64,000 nt of DNA from Soonwooa sp023440705 (GCA_023440705.1 JAEXRP010000100.1:103226-167225), one strand, 5' to 3'; positions 25,461 through 33,808 are shown, numbered from the stretch's first letter. Translations and numbers: made by a program. Notes: a model not told the origin generated them from the sequence alone.

Positions 25461-26366
25461 TTATCGACCAAAGCTGTCATAATTATCTTCCGCATATTTT
25501 ATCATGCGACTAAGAAGCGCAACATTTTCTTTCTCCATCGGCGATAGATCATTGTCAACGTTGTTAGAAACAGGAATATACCAATCTTGATAATCGAAAA
25601 ATTGTCTATAAGTTTCTTTTTTAAATGAATAACCATGACGTGCAAACACTGCATTTTTGATAATTTCCATGTCAAGTTTTTTCATGTTTTTTAGATCTTT
25701 TTCTTCAAGTTTTTGCTTAGACGCATTTATTTTGAAAATCGCATCAGACGCATAACGTTGCTGTTCAACATCATAAGTTTGTGTTTTTCCATTTTCGTCT
25801 TCATAACTGCCTTTTCCTTTTTTAGTTGTTGTCCAATCCACAATATCCGAGTGGTCACGGTCTAACATAAAATTAGGATTATAAGCAAAATCCTTTTTCA
25901 ACAATCGAACAATTTTTTCAGGAAACTTAACTTTTTCTCTATTAAAAACTTTCCAATCGCCAACCAAACTATCTTTTCGAAGTCCTATTGTAAAACGTCC
26001 ATCTGTTTTATCATCACCAGGTTCGTCTAGGATAAATTTTTGCGTATTTTCGTTATAAATTCCACGAAAAGGACGTTGGTTGCCATTAACAACACTGTAA
26101 CCATATACGCTATCTTTTGTAATTCTGTTAATCTTAACCGATAGTTTTTTGATCATGTAATTGTCCTCCATATTATCAGCATTAGGATTATATACAGTCT
26201 CGAAATCCCCTGTATAAACCCCATACAACTCTTTATGAAACTCTGGTTCTACAACAGCAGCAACAGAATCTTTTTTCGTCTCGTCTTTTTTGACTTCTGT
26301 ATCTTTTTTGCACGAACTTAGTCCAAATGAAGCAACGACCAATGCAAGAATTAAATTAGTTTTCAT
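25461..26366 (-). CDS. YARHG domain lipoprotein
   Basis: A 301-residue precursor with lipobox FGLSSC (cysteine at residue 19) and a charged linker of Lys, Asp and Thr. The C-terminal ~70 residues carry the YARHG domain (IKNAVFARHGYSFKKETYR, then FFDYQDWYIPV and NVALLSRMIKY), an extracellular domain often found with peptidases and cell-wall proteins. The central ~200 residues look beta-rich. The start overlaps the end of the DUF2306 gene by 11 bases. The role is unknown. Confidence 0.8.
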   Translation of the reverse strand: MKTNLILALVVASFGLSSCKKDTEVKKDETKKDSVAAVVEPEFHKELYGVYTGDFETVYNPNADNMEDNYMIKKLSVKINRITKDSVYGYSVVNGNQRPFRGIYNENTQKFILDEPGDDKTDGRFTIGLRKDSLVGDWKVFNREKVKFPEKIVRLLKKDFAYNPNFMLDRDHSDIVDWTTTKKGKGSYEDENGKTQTYDVEQQRYASDAIFKINASKQKLEEKDLKNMKKLDMEIIKNAVFARHGYSFKKETYRQFFDYQDWYIPVSNNVDNDLSPMEKENVALLSRMIKYAEDNYDSFGR

Positions 26367-27006
26367 AGTTTATTTTTTTCTTTCTTTTTATTAAATATTC
26401 GACCAATAAGAGGTTAGGAATCCAACCCAACCAAGCAATGATTTGGTAAACGTCCATTGGATTGGGATGGAATAAATATACTAAAATTACTTTCCACAAA
26501 CGCAAAGTTACCGCCGAAAAACATAAGGCATAACTTCGCCACATCCAATGTTGGTGCGCTTGGATATTTCGATTTCTTATTTCCTGATAAGCTCTGTAAG
26601 TTGTATAAAACCAAAGTATTCCGAGGATGATAAACGAAATTTTTGAAAAGATTCCTCCATTCGCAAAAAAACCCATGTAGATGCCAGAAGTTGACGAAAA
26701 CACTAAGGTTAAAATCACATAGATTCTGCCCGAAAAACGATGCAGTATTTTTAAACTTTTATTAAAAAATAAAGCCACAAATCCAGCAATCAACACCAAA
26801 ATACTGGTGTAGACATGCGTATGGAAAATCGTCAAATATTCTGGACGAGTCTCAATTTCAGTTTGTTTGATCGCTAAAAAATTAGCCATCGAATTGTAAG
26901 GAACATAATATAAAGTTATCCGCAACATCAACACAAAAAAGTATATAAAACCGAGCAAAATTGCGGTCTTAAAAATCTTGTGCTGAATGTTTTGCTTAAT
27001 TAACAT
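26356..27006 (-). CDS. DUF2306 family membrane protein
   Basis: A 216-residue protein with about six membrane segments. The pattern LHRFSGRIYVILTLVFSSTSG, then YRAYQEIRNRNIQAHQHWMWRSYAL, matches DUF2306, predicted membrane proteins with conserved histidines that may bind haem or metal. It begins one base after the stop of the BaiN-like flavoprotein, so both come from one transcript. A redox link between the two is possible but not shown. Confidence 0.85.
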   Translation of the reverse strand: MLIKQNIQHKIFKTAILLGFIYFFVLMLRITLYYVPYNSMANFLAIKQTEIETRPEYLTIFHTHVYTSILVLIAGFVALFFNKSLKILHRFSGRIYVILTLVFSSTSGIYMGFFANGGIFSKISFIILGILWFYTTYRAYQEIRNRNIQAHQHWMWRSYALCFSAVTLRLWKVILVYLFHPNPMDVYQIIAWLGWIPNLLLVEYLIKRKKKINYEN

Positions 27007-27007
27007 A

Positions 27008-28210
27008 TTATCTCATATTAAGTTCTTGCGCGATGAGCCAAGCTTCGCTCCAACAAGCCTGAAAGTTAAATCCGCCTGTTATCGCATCGATATTCAGAAC
27101 TTCGCCCGCTAAAAATAAATTCGGGATCACTTTGCTTTCCATGGTTTTGAAATTAATTTCTTTGAGGTCAACGCCACCAGCGGTTACAAACTCATCTTTG
27201 AAGGTACTTTTACCGTCCACCTGCAATTTCATTTCACAAAGATTTCCAGCCAAAATTTGCATTTCTTTTTTGCTGATATTCGAAATCTGTTTTTCAGAAT
27301 CTATTTTTGAATAAGCTAAAAGGCTGTTCCAAAAGCGATTGGTTACATTATAGATTTTACTTTGTCCAATGGTCTTTTTCGGATTACTTTCTTTAAAATT
27401 AATAAAATCTTCCTCAGCATCTTGTATCGATTTGGAAATAAAATTAACCAAAATCTCAAACTTATAATTTTCGCCAGCTAACAATCTTGCGCCCCAAGCT
27501 GATAATTTGAGAACCGCAGGACCACTAAGTCCCCAATGTGTTATTAACAAAGGTCCGCTTTCTTCTAGTTTTAATTTTGGGATGCTAACTTCTGCCCATT
27601 CGAAGCTGGTACCTGGATGTTCGGCGAGCAAAGGATTTTTGATGTTAAATGTAAATAAGGATGGTACCAAACTCACAATTTTGTGACCTAGACTTTCGAC
27701 CAACTTCAGAGATTTTGGTGCACTTCCTGTTGTGAAAACAACGTAATCCGCTATGAAATTCCCAGACTTCGTTTCGATTAAAAACTGATCTTCGATTTTA
27801 GAAATTTGGCTTACCGTCGCTTGGGTAATAACCTCAACATTTTTGTTTTGGGTTTCGGTTTGTAAAGCATTGATGATGCTTTGCGATTGGTTGCTATCAG
27901 GAAAAATGCGATTGTCATTTTCGATTTTTAAAGAGACGCCTCGACTCTCGAACCACTCCATTGTGTCGCCTGGCTGGAATTTGCTGAAAACACTGCGCAA
28001 TTCTTTTTCGCCGCGTGGATAGAACTTCACCAAATCTTGTGGGTCAAAACAAGCATGCGTCACGTTGCAACGTCCACCTCCAGAAATTTTTACTTTTTGG
28101 AGAACGTCTTTGTTTTGTTCTAAAATTTTGATTTGATATTTATTTTCGTCCAGATTGGCAGCGCAGAAAAAGCCTGCAGCGCCGCCTCCGATGATTACAA
28201 CTTGCTTCAT
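27008..28210 (-). CDS. BaiN/HI0933-like NAD(P)/FAD-dependent oxidoreductase
   Basis: A 400-residue flavoprotein. The FAD-binding Rossmann motif is at the N-terminus (VVIIGGGAAGFFCAANL), and KVKISGGGRCNVTHA and the C-terminal GGVDLKEIN...LFLAGEVLNIDAITGGFNFQ are signatures of the HI0933/YhiN family. The substrate is unknown in most members. ATG 28210 (MKQVVII) is preferred over 28261, which adds 17 non-family residues. A TACTTTTG box at 28244-28237 may be its -7 element. Confidence 0.9.
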   Translation of the reverse strand: MKQVVIIGGGAAGFFCAANLDENKYQIKILEQNKDVLQKVKISGGGRCNVTHACFDPQDLVKFYPRGEKELRSVFSKFQPGDTMEWFESRGVSLKIENDNRIFPDSNQSQSIINALQTETQNKNVEVITQATVSQISKIEDQFLIETKSGNFIADYVVFTTGSAPKSLKLVESLGHKIVSLVPSLFTFNIKNPLLAEHPGTSFEWAEVSIPKLKLEESGPLLITHWGLSGPAVLKLSAWGARLLAGENYKFEILVNFISKSIQDAEEDFINFKESNPKKTIGQSKIYNVTNRFWNSLLAYSKIDSEKQISNISKKEMQILAGNLCEMKLQVDGKSTFKDEFVTAGGVDLKEINFKTMESKVIPNLFLAGEVLNIDAITGGFNFQACWSEAWLIAQELNMR

Positions 28211-28236
28211 CAACCTTATGCTATAGATTTTAGTTT

Positions 28237-28244
28237 CAAAAGTA
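28237..28244 (-). promoter_or_regulatory. Possible -7 box of the BaiN-like gene
   Basis: Minus-strand TACTTTTG matches TAnnTTTG and would give a start near 28230, 20 bases ahead of the ATG. No good TTG element is seen upstream. Confidence 0.4.
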
Positions 28245-28294
28245 CGATTTTTATAAACCATCTTTATTGACTAATTTTGAATCTTTGAATTTTT

Positions 28295-28430
28295 GCAATA
28301 GGGATGGAAGCGGCATCCTTTTTCCGGAGTGAGGTGGCAGAGCGCAGCGGAGCCAACCGAGCGGAGGGAAAAGATATAGCGAACAGCCCGACCCGAGCGG
28401 CTGCCAAAAGCTTTGGCGAGGGAATTGCCC
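28295..28430 (-). repeat. GC-rich dispersed element, copy B
   Basis: Its reverse complement matches copies A and C over CCGCTCGG(T)TGGCTCCGCTG, CCTCACTCCGG and GGATGCCGCTTCCATCCC. On the plus strand it opens with a GGATG/CATCC hairpin followed by five T, then the GGAGCG-rich part, and ends at GGGAATTGCCC, 17 bases before the thioesterase ATG. It therefore fills the 5' leader of that gene. Confidence 0.85.
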
Positions 28431-28447
28431 AAAATAATAGACAAAAC

Positions 28448-28945
28448 ATGGAAAAATATTTTTATAAATTCGATGTGAGATGGAGCGACATCGATGCGAA
28501 TCGTCACCTTGCCAACTCATCGTACATGGCGTATTGTGCGCAAGCGAGAATGGCTTTTATGAACAAGGAAAAAATGGGATTGGCACAGCTTAATCGTTGG
28601 GGAATTGGTCCTGTAATTTTGCACGAAAGATTTTCGTTTTTTAAAGAAATTTATGCCGATCAAGTGGTATATGTTAGCGTAGAAATTGCTGGAAACTCTG
28701 AAGATGCGTCCATCTATCAGTTTGTGCATAACTTCTATTTGCCAGATGGTACCCATTGTGCGATTGCCGAAGCGACGGGCGTTTGGATTGATATGATGTT
28801 GAGAAAAACGACAACGCCGCCAGATGATATTATTTTAGCTTTGGATAAATATAAAACGCCTGGCACAAAGATTATGACGAGAGAGGATATTAAGAATCTG
28901 CCTTTCCGTCCAGCGAATATCGATCCCGAAATTTTTAGCATTTAA
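28448..28945 (+). CDS. Acyl-CoA thioesterase, hotdog (4HBT) family
   Basis: A 165-residue single hotdog-fold protein. The stretch RWSDIDANRHLANSSYMAYC is the YbgC-type catalytic region, with the Asp in WSDIDANRH. It probably hydrolyses acyl-CoA or acyl-carrier thioesters in the cytoplasm. ATG 28448 (MEKYFYKFDVRW) is the family-like start; the 48 codons upstream come from repeat copy B. It is followed after four bases by thiL. Confidence 0.9.
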   Translation: MEKYFYKFDVRWSDIDANRHLANSSYMAYCAQARMAFMNKEKMGLAQLNRWGIGPVILHERFSFFKEIYADQVVYVSVEIAGNSEDASIYQFVHNFYLPDGTHCAIAEATGVWIDMMLRKTTTPPDDIILALDKYKTPGTKIMTREDIKNLPFRPANIDPEIFSI

Positions 28946-28949
28946 GATT

Positions 28950-30005
28950 ATGTTTGAAGATAAATCACAAGAATTGACACCCATCTCCAAACTTGGAGAA
29001 TTTGGTTTGATAAAGCATCTTACGGAGCATTTTCCGTTGGAGAATTCGACTTCGGAATTGGGTGTTGGCGACGATGCTGCCATCATAAATCCTGATGGTA
29101 AAAAAGTAGTCGTTACAACGGATGTCTTGGCAGAAGGTGTGCATTTCAACTTGGGTTATGTTCCGCTAAAACATTTGGGTTATAAAGCGGTTGTGGTTAA
29201 CCTTAGCGACGTTGCTGCGATGAATGCTGTACCAACACAGATTTTGGTTTCGTTGGCGGTTTCTAACCGTTTTCCCGTGGAAGCATTGGAGGAATTGTAT
29301 GCTGGAATTCAGTTGGCTTGCAAACATTACAATGTAGACTTAGTTGGCGGAGACACAACGAGTTCCAACGCTGGTTTGGTGATGAGCATCACGGCAATTG
29401 GACTCGAAAATGAAGACGAAATTGTTAAAAGAAGCGGTGCAAAGCCAAATGATCTTTTAGTGGTTTCTGGTGATTTGGGTGGCGCTTATTTGGGACTTCA
29501 GATCTTGGAAAGAGAGCATTCGGTTTTCTTATCAAACCCCAATATGCAACCAGAAATGGAAGGTTATGACTACATCCTCGAACGTCAACTAAAACCTGAA
29601 GCAAGAACGGATGTTAAAAATACTTTGAAAGAATTAGGCATCAAACCTACGTCTATGATTGATATTTCGGACGGTTTGGCGTCAGAAGTTCTTCATCTTT
29701 CTGATCAGTCTAAAGTTGGTTTCCGCGTTTATGAAGAGAAAATCCCTTTGGATAATTTAACGATGAGCACTGCCGAAGAATTAAATCTAAATCCTGCAAT
29801 GGCGGCACTTAACGGCGGCGAAGATTACGAGTTGCTGTTCACGATTGCACCAGAAGATTTTGATAAAATTGTTGGACATCCAGATTTTAGCATCATCGGT
29901 CACGCTACTGAATTAAATGATGGCAATCACCTTATCGCAAGAGGTTCTAACCAAATGATTCCGCTAACTGCACAAGGTTGGGACGCTTTCTTGAATAAAG
30001 AGTAA
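28950..30005 (+). CDS. thiL: Thiamine-phosphate kinase
   Basis: A 351-residue ThiL, which phosphorylates thiamine monophosphate to the active diphosphate. Family motifs: VGDDAAII near residue 41, VVTTDVLAEGVHF, NLSDVAAMNA, DLVGGDTTSS, MIDISDGLASE and NGGEDYELLFT. These form the PurM-like ATP and magnesium sites. It is cytoplasmic, co-transcribed with the thioesterase, and closed by a strong terminator. Confidence 0.95.
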   Translation: MFEDKSQELTPISKLGEFGLIKHLTEHFPLENSTSELGVGDDAAIINPDGKKVVVTTDVLAEGVHFNLGYVPLKHLGYKAVVVNLSDVAAMNAVPTQILVSLAVSNRFPVEALEELYAGIQLACKHYNVDLVGGDTTSSNAGLVMSITAIGLENEDEIVKRSGAKPNDLLVVSGDLGGAYLGLQILEREHSVFLSNPNMQPEMEGYDYILERQLKPEARTDVKNTLKELGIKPTSMIDISDGLASEVLHLSDQSKVGFRVYEEKIPLDNLTMSTAEELNLNPAMAALNGGEDYELLFTIAPEDFDKIVGHPDFSIIGHATELNDGNHLIARGSNQMIPLTAQGWDAFLNKE

Positions 30006-30018
30006 ATTTTATAAATAG

Positions 30019-30045
30019 AAGCTCCGAAAATTTTCGGAGCTTTTG
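30019..30045 (+). terminator. Terminator after thiL
   Basis: A perfect palindrome AAGCTCCGAAAA/TTTTCGGAGCTT (30019-30042) is followed by TTTGGTTT. It also lies at the 3' side of sodC and may act weakly on the other strand. Confidence 0.8.
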
Positions 30046-30050
30046 GTTTA

Positions 30051-30557
30051 TTATTTAATCTCAACACAAGCGACTCTTCCACCTGCATTACCTGTTGGCT
30101 GCGTATGGAAATCATCTTTGTCCGCGTGAATAATGATCGCTTTACCGATAATATTTTTACTTTCATCGTTACATCCTATACACCATTTATCAGTTTTAAA
30201 CTCCAGTTGTGCCGTTCCGTTGGCATCAGCTTTTAGGTTTCCGATATCACCCATGTGGAAGTGTTCAGTTTCCCATTTACCATGTTGAGCGCCAGCAGGA
30301 TTCCAGTGTCCACCAGTTGAAGTCCCATCTGTTGCCGAGCAATCCGCCTTCTCGTGAAGATGGATGGCGTGTTCTCCAGGTTTTAAATTATAGACATTAA
30401 GCTTCATGGTGACTTCCTTCCCTTTTTGTGAAAAATCTACATATCCTTGCGTATTAGTGCCACTTTTTGGATAGATTGTGTAATGTTTATTCTGCGTAGA
30501 ACAAGACGTTACTGCAATAGCAGCTCCCAAAACTCCGAGTAAAAATATAGGTTTCAT
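30051..30557 (-). CDS. sodC: Superoxide dismutase [Cu-Zn], lipoprotein type
   Basis: A 168-residue precursor with a lipobox (AAIAVTSC, cysteine at 19). The copper/zinc ligands are seen in EHAIHLHEKADC, GGHWNPAGAQHG, HFHMGDIGNL and the late histidine in DDFHTQ; the active-site arginine lies in GGRVACVEIK, and two cysteines can form the usual disulfide. It converts superoxide to peroxide and oxygen outside the cytoplasm. ATG 30557 is preferred because the 28 upstream codons are not signal-like. Confidence 0.93.
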   Translation of the reverse strand: MKPIFLLGVLGAAIAVTSCSTQNKHYTIYPKSGTNTQGYVDFSQKGKEVTMKLNVYNLKPGEHAIHLHEKADCSATDGTSTGGHWNPAGAQHGKWETEHFHMGDIGNLKADANGTAQLEFKTDKWCIGCNDESKNIIGKAIIIHADKDDFHTQPTGNAGGRVACVEIK

Positions 30558-30655
30558 AATAGTAAAATTTAAATTGTTTTTTGATTTTACAAAATATAAG
30601 CCAATCAGTTTGTTTACAATTAAGGCTTGTGATAATAACAAAATTACTACAATTT

Positions 30656-30685
30656 ACCATTCAGTCTTGTTATTTTACCGTTCAG
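30656..30685 (+). promoter_or_regulatory. LytTR-type double binding site upstream of the TonB receptor
   Basis: ACCATTCAG (30656-30664) and ACCGTTCAG (30677-30685) are direct repeats with a 21-bp period. The second fits the published LytTR pattern [TA][AC][CA]GTTN[AG][TG] fully and the first with one change. They end 33 bases before the TAATTTTG box at 30719. Confidence 0.65.
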
Positions 30686-30718
30686 AAAAAATTAATTTTA
30701 ATAAGCGCTTTTGATATT

Positions 30719-30726
30719 TAATTTTG
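30719..30726 (+). promoter_or_regulatory. -7 box of the TonB receptor gene
   Basis: TAATTTTG fits TAnnTTTG; start expected near 30733, 16 bases ahead of the ATG. There is no TTG element at the usual distance, as expected for an activator-dependent promoter. Confidence 0.5.
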
Positions 30727-30748
30727 AGCCAGAAATAAACAAGAAACT

Positions 30749-32959
30749 ATGACTTCCAATTTTGCATTAAGAACAATGATTTTAGCTTGTACAAGCTTTG
30801 CAGCATTTTCGTTTGCTCAGGTTAACATATCTGGAAAAGTACTTTATAAAAACAAACCTGTTAAAGATGTTAATGTCAGCTTGAAAGATTCTTATGATGG
30901 CGCTACAACTGATGCTGAAGGTAATTACAAATTTCAAACTGATGAAAAAGGTGCCAAAATTTTGGTTTTTTCCCATCCTAAATATGAAAATTCGGAACAA
31001 AGTATTAATGTACAATCAAATGATATTACAATTAATACAAATCTAAAAGAAAGTCTTAGCGAAATAGATGCGGTGGTGATTACTGCGGGAAGTATCGAAG
31101 CGAGTGATAAAAAACGTGCGACTGCCCTATTGACGCCACTTGACATCTATACAACTGCTGGTGCCGATGGACAAGTTACTGCAGCTTTGGGTTATCTTCC
31201 AGGAGTGCAAAAAGTAGGTGAATCCGAAGGACTTTTTGTTCGTGGTGGTACAGCAGGTGAAACAAAAATATTTATTGATGGGACTTTGGTGAATAATTAT
31301 TTTTCGCAGTCGACACCAGGATTATCGGGGCGAGACCGTTTTAATACGTCATTATTTAAAGGGAATGTTTTTTCTAGTGGTGGTTATTCGGCGCAATATG
31401 GACAAGCTTTATCTTCGGTTTTGTTGTTAGAAAGTGTGGATTTGCCGAGCACTACTTCTTATGATTTCTCTTTGTCACCATTGTTTGCTGGCGCTAATTA
31501 TCAAAGATTAAATGAAGCTAAAACCGCTTCTTGGGGCGTTTCTGCTAATTACAGCAACCTTGGATTAATAAATGGCGTCTTTAATACCAATACAGATTTT
31601 AGAAAAAATCCAAATGGTTTTGGATCGGATGTTAATTTTAGAATTAAAACTAAAAAAGGTGGTTTTATCAAGTATTACGGCAATTTTCAGACAGGAAGTA
31701 TGGGCGTTAATAATCTTAGTTTAGAACCGAATATTGATAAAAGTGAAGTTGATTTAAAATCTAATTACACCTTCCAAACACTTTCCTATAAAGAGAAATT
31801 TGGAAAATATAAAGTTAATCTAAGTGCATCTTACAGTTTTAATCAAAGCAATTTAGATTTTACAAATGTTGAAAATGGGATTGTTTCAGATCCATTTGCA
31901 ATCTATACAAAAGGAAATTATGTTAACGCAAAAGCCGTTGTAGAACGAAAAATAAGTAGAATAAGTGTTTTAAGAACGGGTCTAGAATTTAATAATTCGA
32001 TAGAAGATTCTCAGTTCGGGATTTACAAAAAACACATCACAGATCTTATTTCTTCTGGTTTCGCAGAAACCAATTTAGCCTTTAACCGAAATTTTTCGTT
32101 GAGCCTTGGCGCAAGAGCAGAACATTCTAGCTATCTTGACAAATGGAACCTCGCACCAAGAGTTTCAATGGCTTATAAAATCTCAGATACTTGGGTGTCT
32201 TCTTTGGCTTACGGAATTTATTATCAAAATCCTGAAAGCAAATTTATAAACTCAAATGCGCGATTAGGTTTTCAAAAAGCTGATCATTACATTTTCCAAC
32301 TTCAACATAATACAGATGGGCGAAGTCTTCGATTGGAAGCTTTCTACAAAGATTATTCTTATTTGATAAAAACTTCAGGAAGTACAAATTTCCAAACAGC
32401 GATTGACAACTCAGGAAATGGCTTTGCAAAAGGGATGGAGATATTCTGGAGAGATCGTAAATCCATCAAAGGGATCGATTATTGGTTGACTTATTCTTAT
32501 CTCGATACAGAACGTAATTTCATGAATTTTCCAACGAGTTTAACACCAACTTTCGCTGCAAAACACACACTTTCGGCAGTTGCTAAAAAATTTGTTTTAA
32601 ACTGGAAAACAGGATTTAATCTTTCTTACACTTACGCTTCTGGTCGACCATATTATGATTTGACGCAGGATTTTAACAGTAGCATCAGACATCAAGGTTA
32701 TCTTAAAGATTACAATGCGCTTAACTTTAGTGTTAATTATGTGCCAAGCGTTGGACGTACCGATAACAAAGCAAACACCGTTATTGTATTGGGCGTTAAT
32801 AATATTTTAGGAACGAAAAATGTGTTCGGATACAATTATTCACAAGACGGAATGCGCCGTAGTCCAGTTTTGCCAGCTTATGACACTTTTGTATTTATCG
32901 GTGCATTTATAAGTTTTGGTGTTGACAAAACCAATGATGCCATTAATAATAATCTCTAA
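30749..32959 (+). CDS. TonB-dependent receptor
   Basis: A 736-residue outer-membrane receptor. After a signal peptide (cleavage near residue 23, SFAQ) come a carboxypeptidase-like domain (VNISGKVLYKNKPVKDVNV), a plug domain (ALGYLPGVQKVGESEGLFV, FVRGGTAGETKIFIDG) and a beta-barrel of ~500 residues ending in an aromatic strand region. It imports an unknown ligand with energy from TonB. No SusD partner follows; instead a TPR-like secreted protein does. Two LytTR-type sites upstream suggest two-component control. Confidence 0.92.
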   Translation: MTSNFALRTMILACTSFAAFSFAQVNISGKVLYKNKPVKDVNVSLKDSYDGATTDAEGNYKFQTDEKGAKILVFSHPKYENSEQSINVQSNDITINTNLKESLSEIDAVVITAGSIEASDKKRATALLTPLDIYTTAGADGQVTAALGYLPGVQKVGESEGLFVRGGTAGETKIFIDGTLVNNYFSQSTPGLSGRDRFNTSLFKGNVFSSGGYSAQYGQALSSVLLLESVDLPSTTSYDFSLSPLFAGANYQRLNEAKTASWGVSANYSNLGLINGVFNTNTDFRKNPNGFGSDVNFRIKTKKGGFIKYYGNFQTGSMGVNNLSLEPNIDKSEVDLKSNYTFQTLSYKEKFGKYKVNLSASYSFNQSNLDFTNVENGIVSDPFAIYTKGNYVNAKAVVERKISRISVLRTGLEFNNSIEDSQFGIYKKHITDLISSGFAETNLAFNRNFSLSLGARAEHSSYLDKWNLAPRVSMAYKISDTWVSSLAYGIYYQNPESKFINSNARLGFQKADHYIFQLQHNTDGRSLRLEAFYKDYSYLIKTSGSTNFQTAIDNSGNGFAKGMEIFWRDRKSIKGIDYWLTYSYLDTERNFMNFPTSLTPTFAAKHTLSAVAKKFVLNWKTGFNLSYTYASGRPYYDLTQDFNSSIRHQGYLKDYNALNFSVNYVPSVGRTDNKANTVIVLGVNNILGTKNVFGYNYSQDGMRRSPVLPAYDTFVFIGAFISFGVDKTNDAINNNL

Positions 32960-32988
32960 CGGTTCGGTATCAGAAATTGACCTTTCGG
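32959..32988 (+). promoter_or_regulatory. LytTR-type double binding site upstream of the TPR gene
   Basis: ACGGTTCGG (32959-32967) and ACCTTTCGG (32980-32988) are direct repeats with a 21-bp period, aligning with the pair at 30656. The first repeat begins at the last base of the TonB gene's stop codon. They end 34 bases before TAAATTTG at 33023. Confidence 0.6.
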
Positions 32989-33022
32989 TAGAATTTATTT
33001 TAAATCAAATACTTTTTGAACT

Positions 33023-33030
33023 TAAATTTG
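33023..33030 (+). promoter_or_regulatory. -7 box of the TPR-like gene
   Basis: TAAATTTG fits TAnnTTTG; start expected near 33037, 28 bases before the ATG. It lacks a TTG element at the normal distance, like the TonB promoter. Confidence 0.5.
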
Positions 33031-33064
33031 ATCCAAGAAATTAAAACAACAAACAATTTATATT

Positions 33065-33712
33065 ATGAAAAACTTAATCTTAATCGCAGCATTTATTTTT
33101 ATCGGAGTTAAATCTTTTGCGCAATCAGCTTATGATAAAGCAATGACAGACAAAATATCTAAAGTTGAAACAACAATGAATCCTGATGAATTCACAGCAT
33201 TGGCTAATGACTTTGACAGAATCGGAACTAAAGAATCAAAACAATGGTTGCCTTATTACTACGCAGCATTTTCGACCATCCAAAAAGGTAGATTATTAAT
33301 GCGAGCAGACAAATTGTCAGAGTTGGATGCAGTTGCAGCAGAAGCTGATAAATACATTGCGAAAGCAGACGAACTTAGCCCAAATAATTCTGAAATTTAT
33401 GTTCTTAAAAAAATGTCTGCAAGTTTAAAAATGATGGTTGATCCAATGTCACGTTTTATGACTTATGGACAAGAAGCGCAACAACATTTGGCAAAAGCAA
33501 AAGAATTGGATGCTAGCAACCCAAGAATTACCGTACTAGAGGCAGAAGACACTTACTTTACACCTGAACAATTTGGAGGTAGCAAAACAAAAGGTATTGA
33601 ACTTTTTAAAAAAGCGATTTCACAATTTGGGACTTACAAAATCAAAACACCTCTAGATCCTAACTGGGGAAAGATGGAAGCTGAATATTTTTTAGGTCTA
33701 TCTGCTAAATAA
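33065..33712 (+). CDS. Secreted TPR-like protein
   Basis: A 215-residue protein with a signal peptide (MKNLILIAAFIFIGVKSFAQ). The mature part is helical with TPR-like units (DKYIAKADELSPNNSEIYVL and QQHLAKAKELDASNPRITVL). Such a protein likely binds a partner in the periplasm. It follows the TonB receptor by 105 bases and has its own LytTR-type sites, so the two probably work together, but no function is known to me. A terminator follows. Confidence 0.8.
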   Translation: MKNLILIAAFIFIGVKSFAQSAYDKAMTDKISKVETTMNPDEFTALANDFDRIGTKESKQWLPYYYAAFSTIQKGRLLMRADKLSELDAVAAEADKYIAKADELSPNNSEIYVLKKMSASLKMMVDPMSRFMTYGQEAQQHLAKAKELDASNPRITVLEAEDTYFTPEQFGGSKTKGIELFKKAISQFGTYKIKTPLDPNWGKMEAEYFLGLSAK

Positions 33713-33736
33713 AAAATATTAAATATTTCTAAAACT

Positions 33737-33767
33737 AAATCTTTCGGTTAAGCTGAAAGATTTTTTT
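33737..33767 (+). terminator. Terminator after the TPR-like gene
   Basis: AAATCTTTC (33737-33745) pairs with GAAAGATTT (33755-33763), followed by T to 33767. Confidence 0.75.
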
Positions 33768-33783
33768 ATTTTGAAACTTTCTG

Positions 33784-33791
33784 TATTTTTG
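33784..33791 (+). promoter_or_regulatory. -7 box of the prolyl oligopeptidase gene
   Basis: TATTTTTG fits TAnnTTTG; start near 33798, about 11 bases before the ATG. No TTG element at the proper distance was found. Confidence 0.45.
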
Positions 33792-33808
33792 ATAGAAATA
33801 AATATTAT

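Noticed and set aside
12640..26366. Polymorphic toxin or type VI secretion locus
   Set aside because: No VgrG, Hcp, RHS toxin or nuclease domain could be seen; only the immunity-like character of some proteins remains.
28251..28520. Several overlapping frames through copy B, and a longer thioesterase start at 28304
   Set aside because: The sequence before 28448 is repeat-derived and not thioesterase-like; the family start is MEKYFYKFDVRW.
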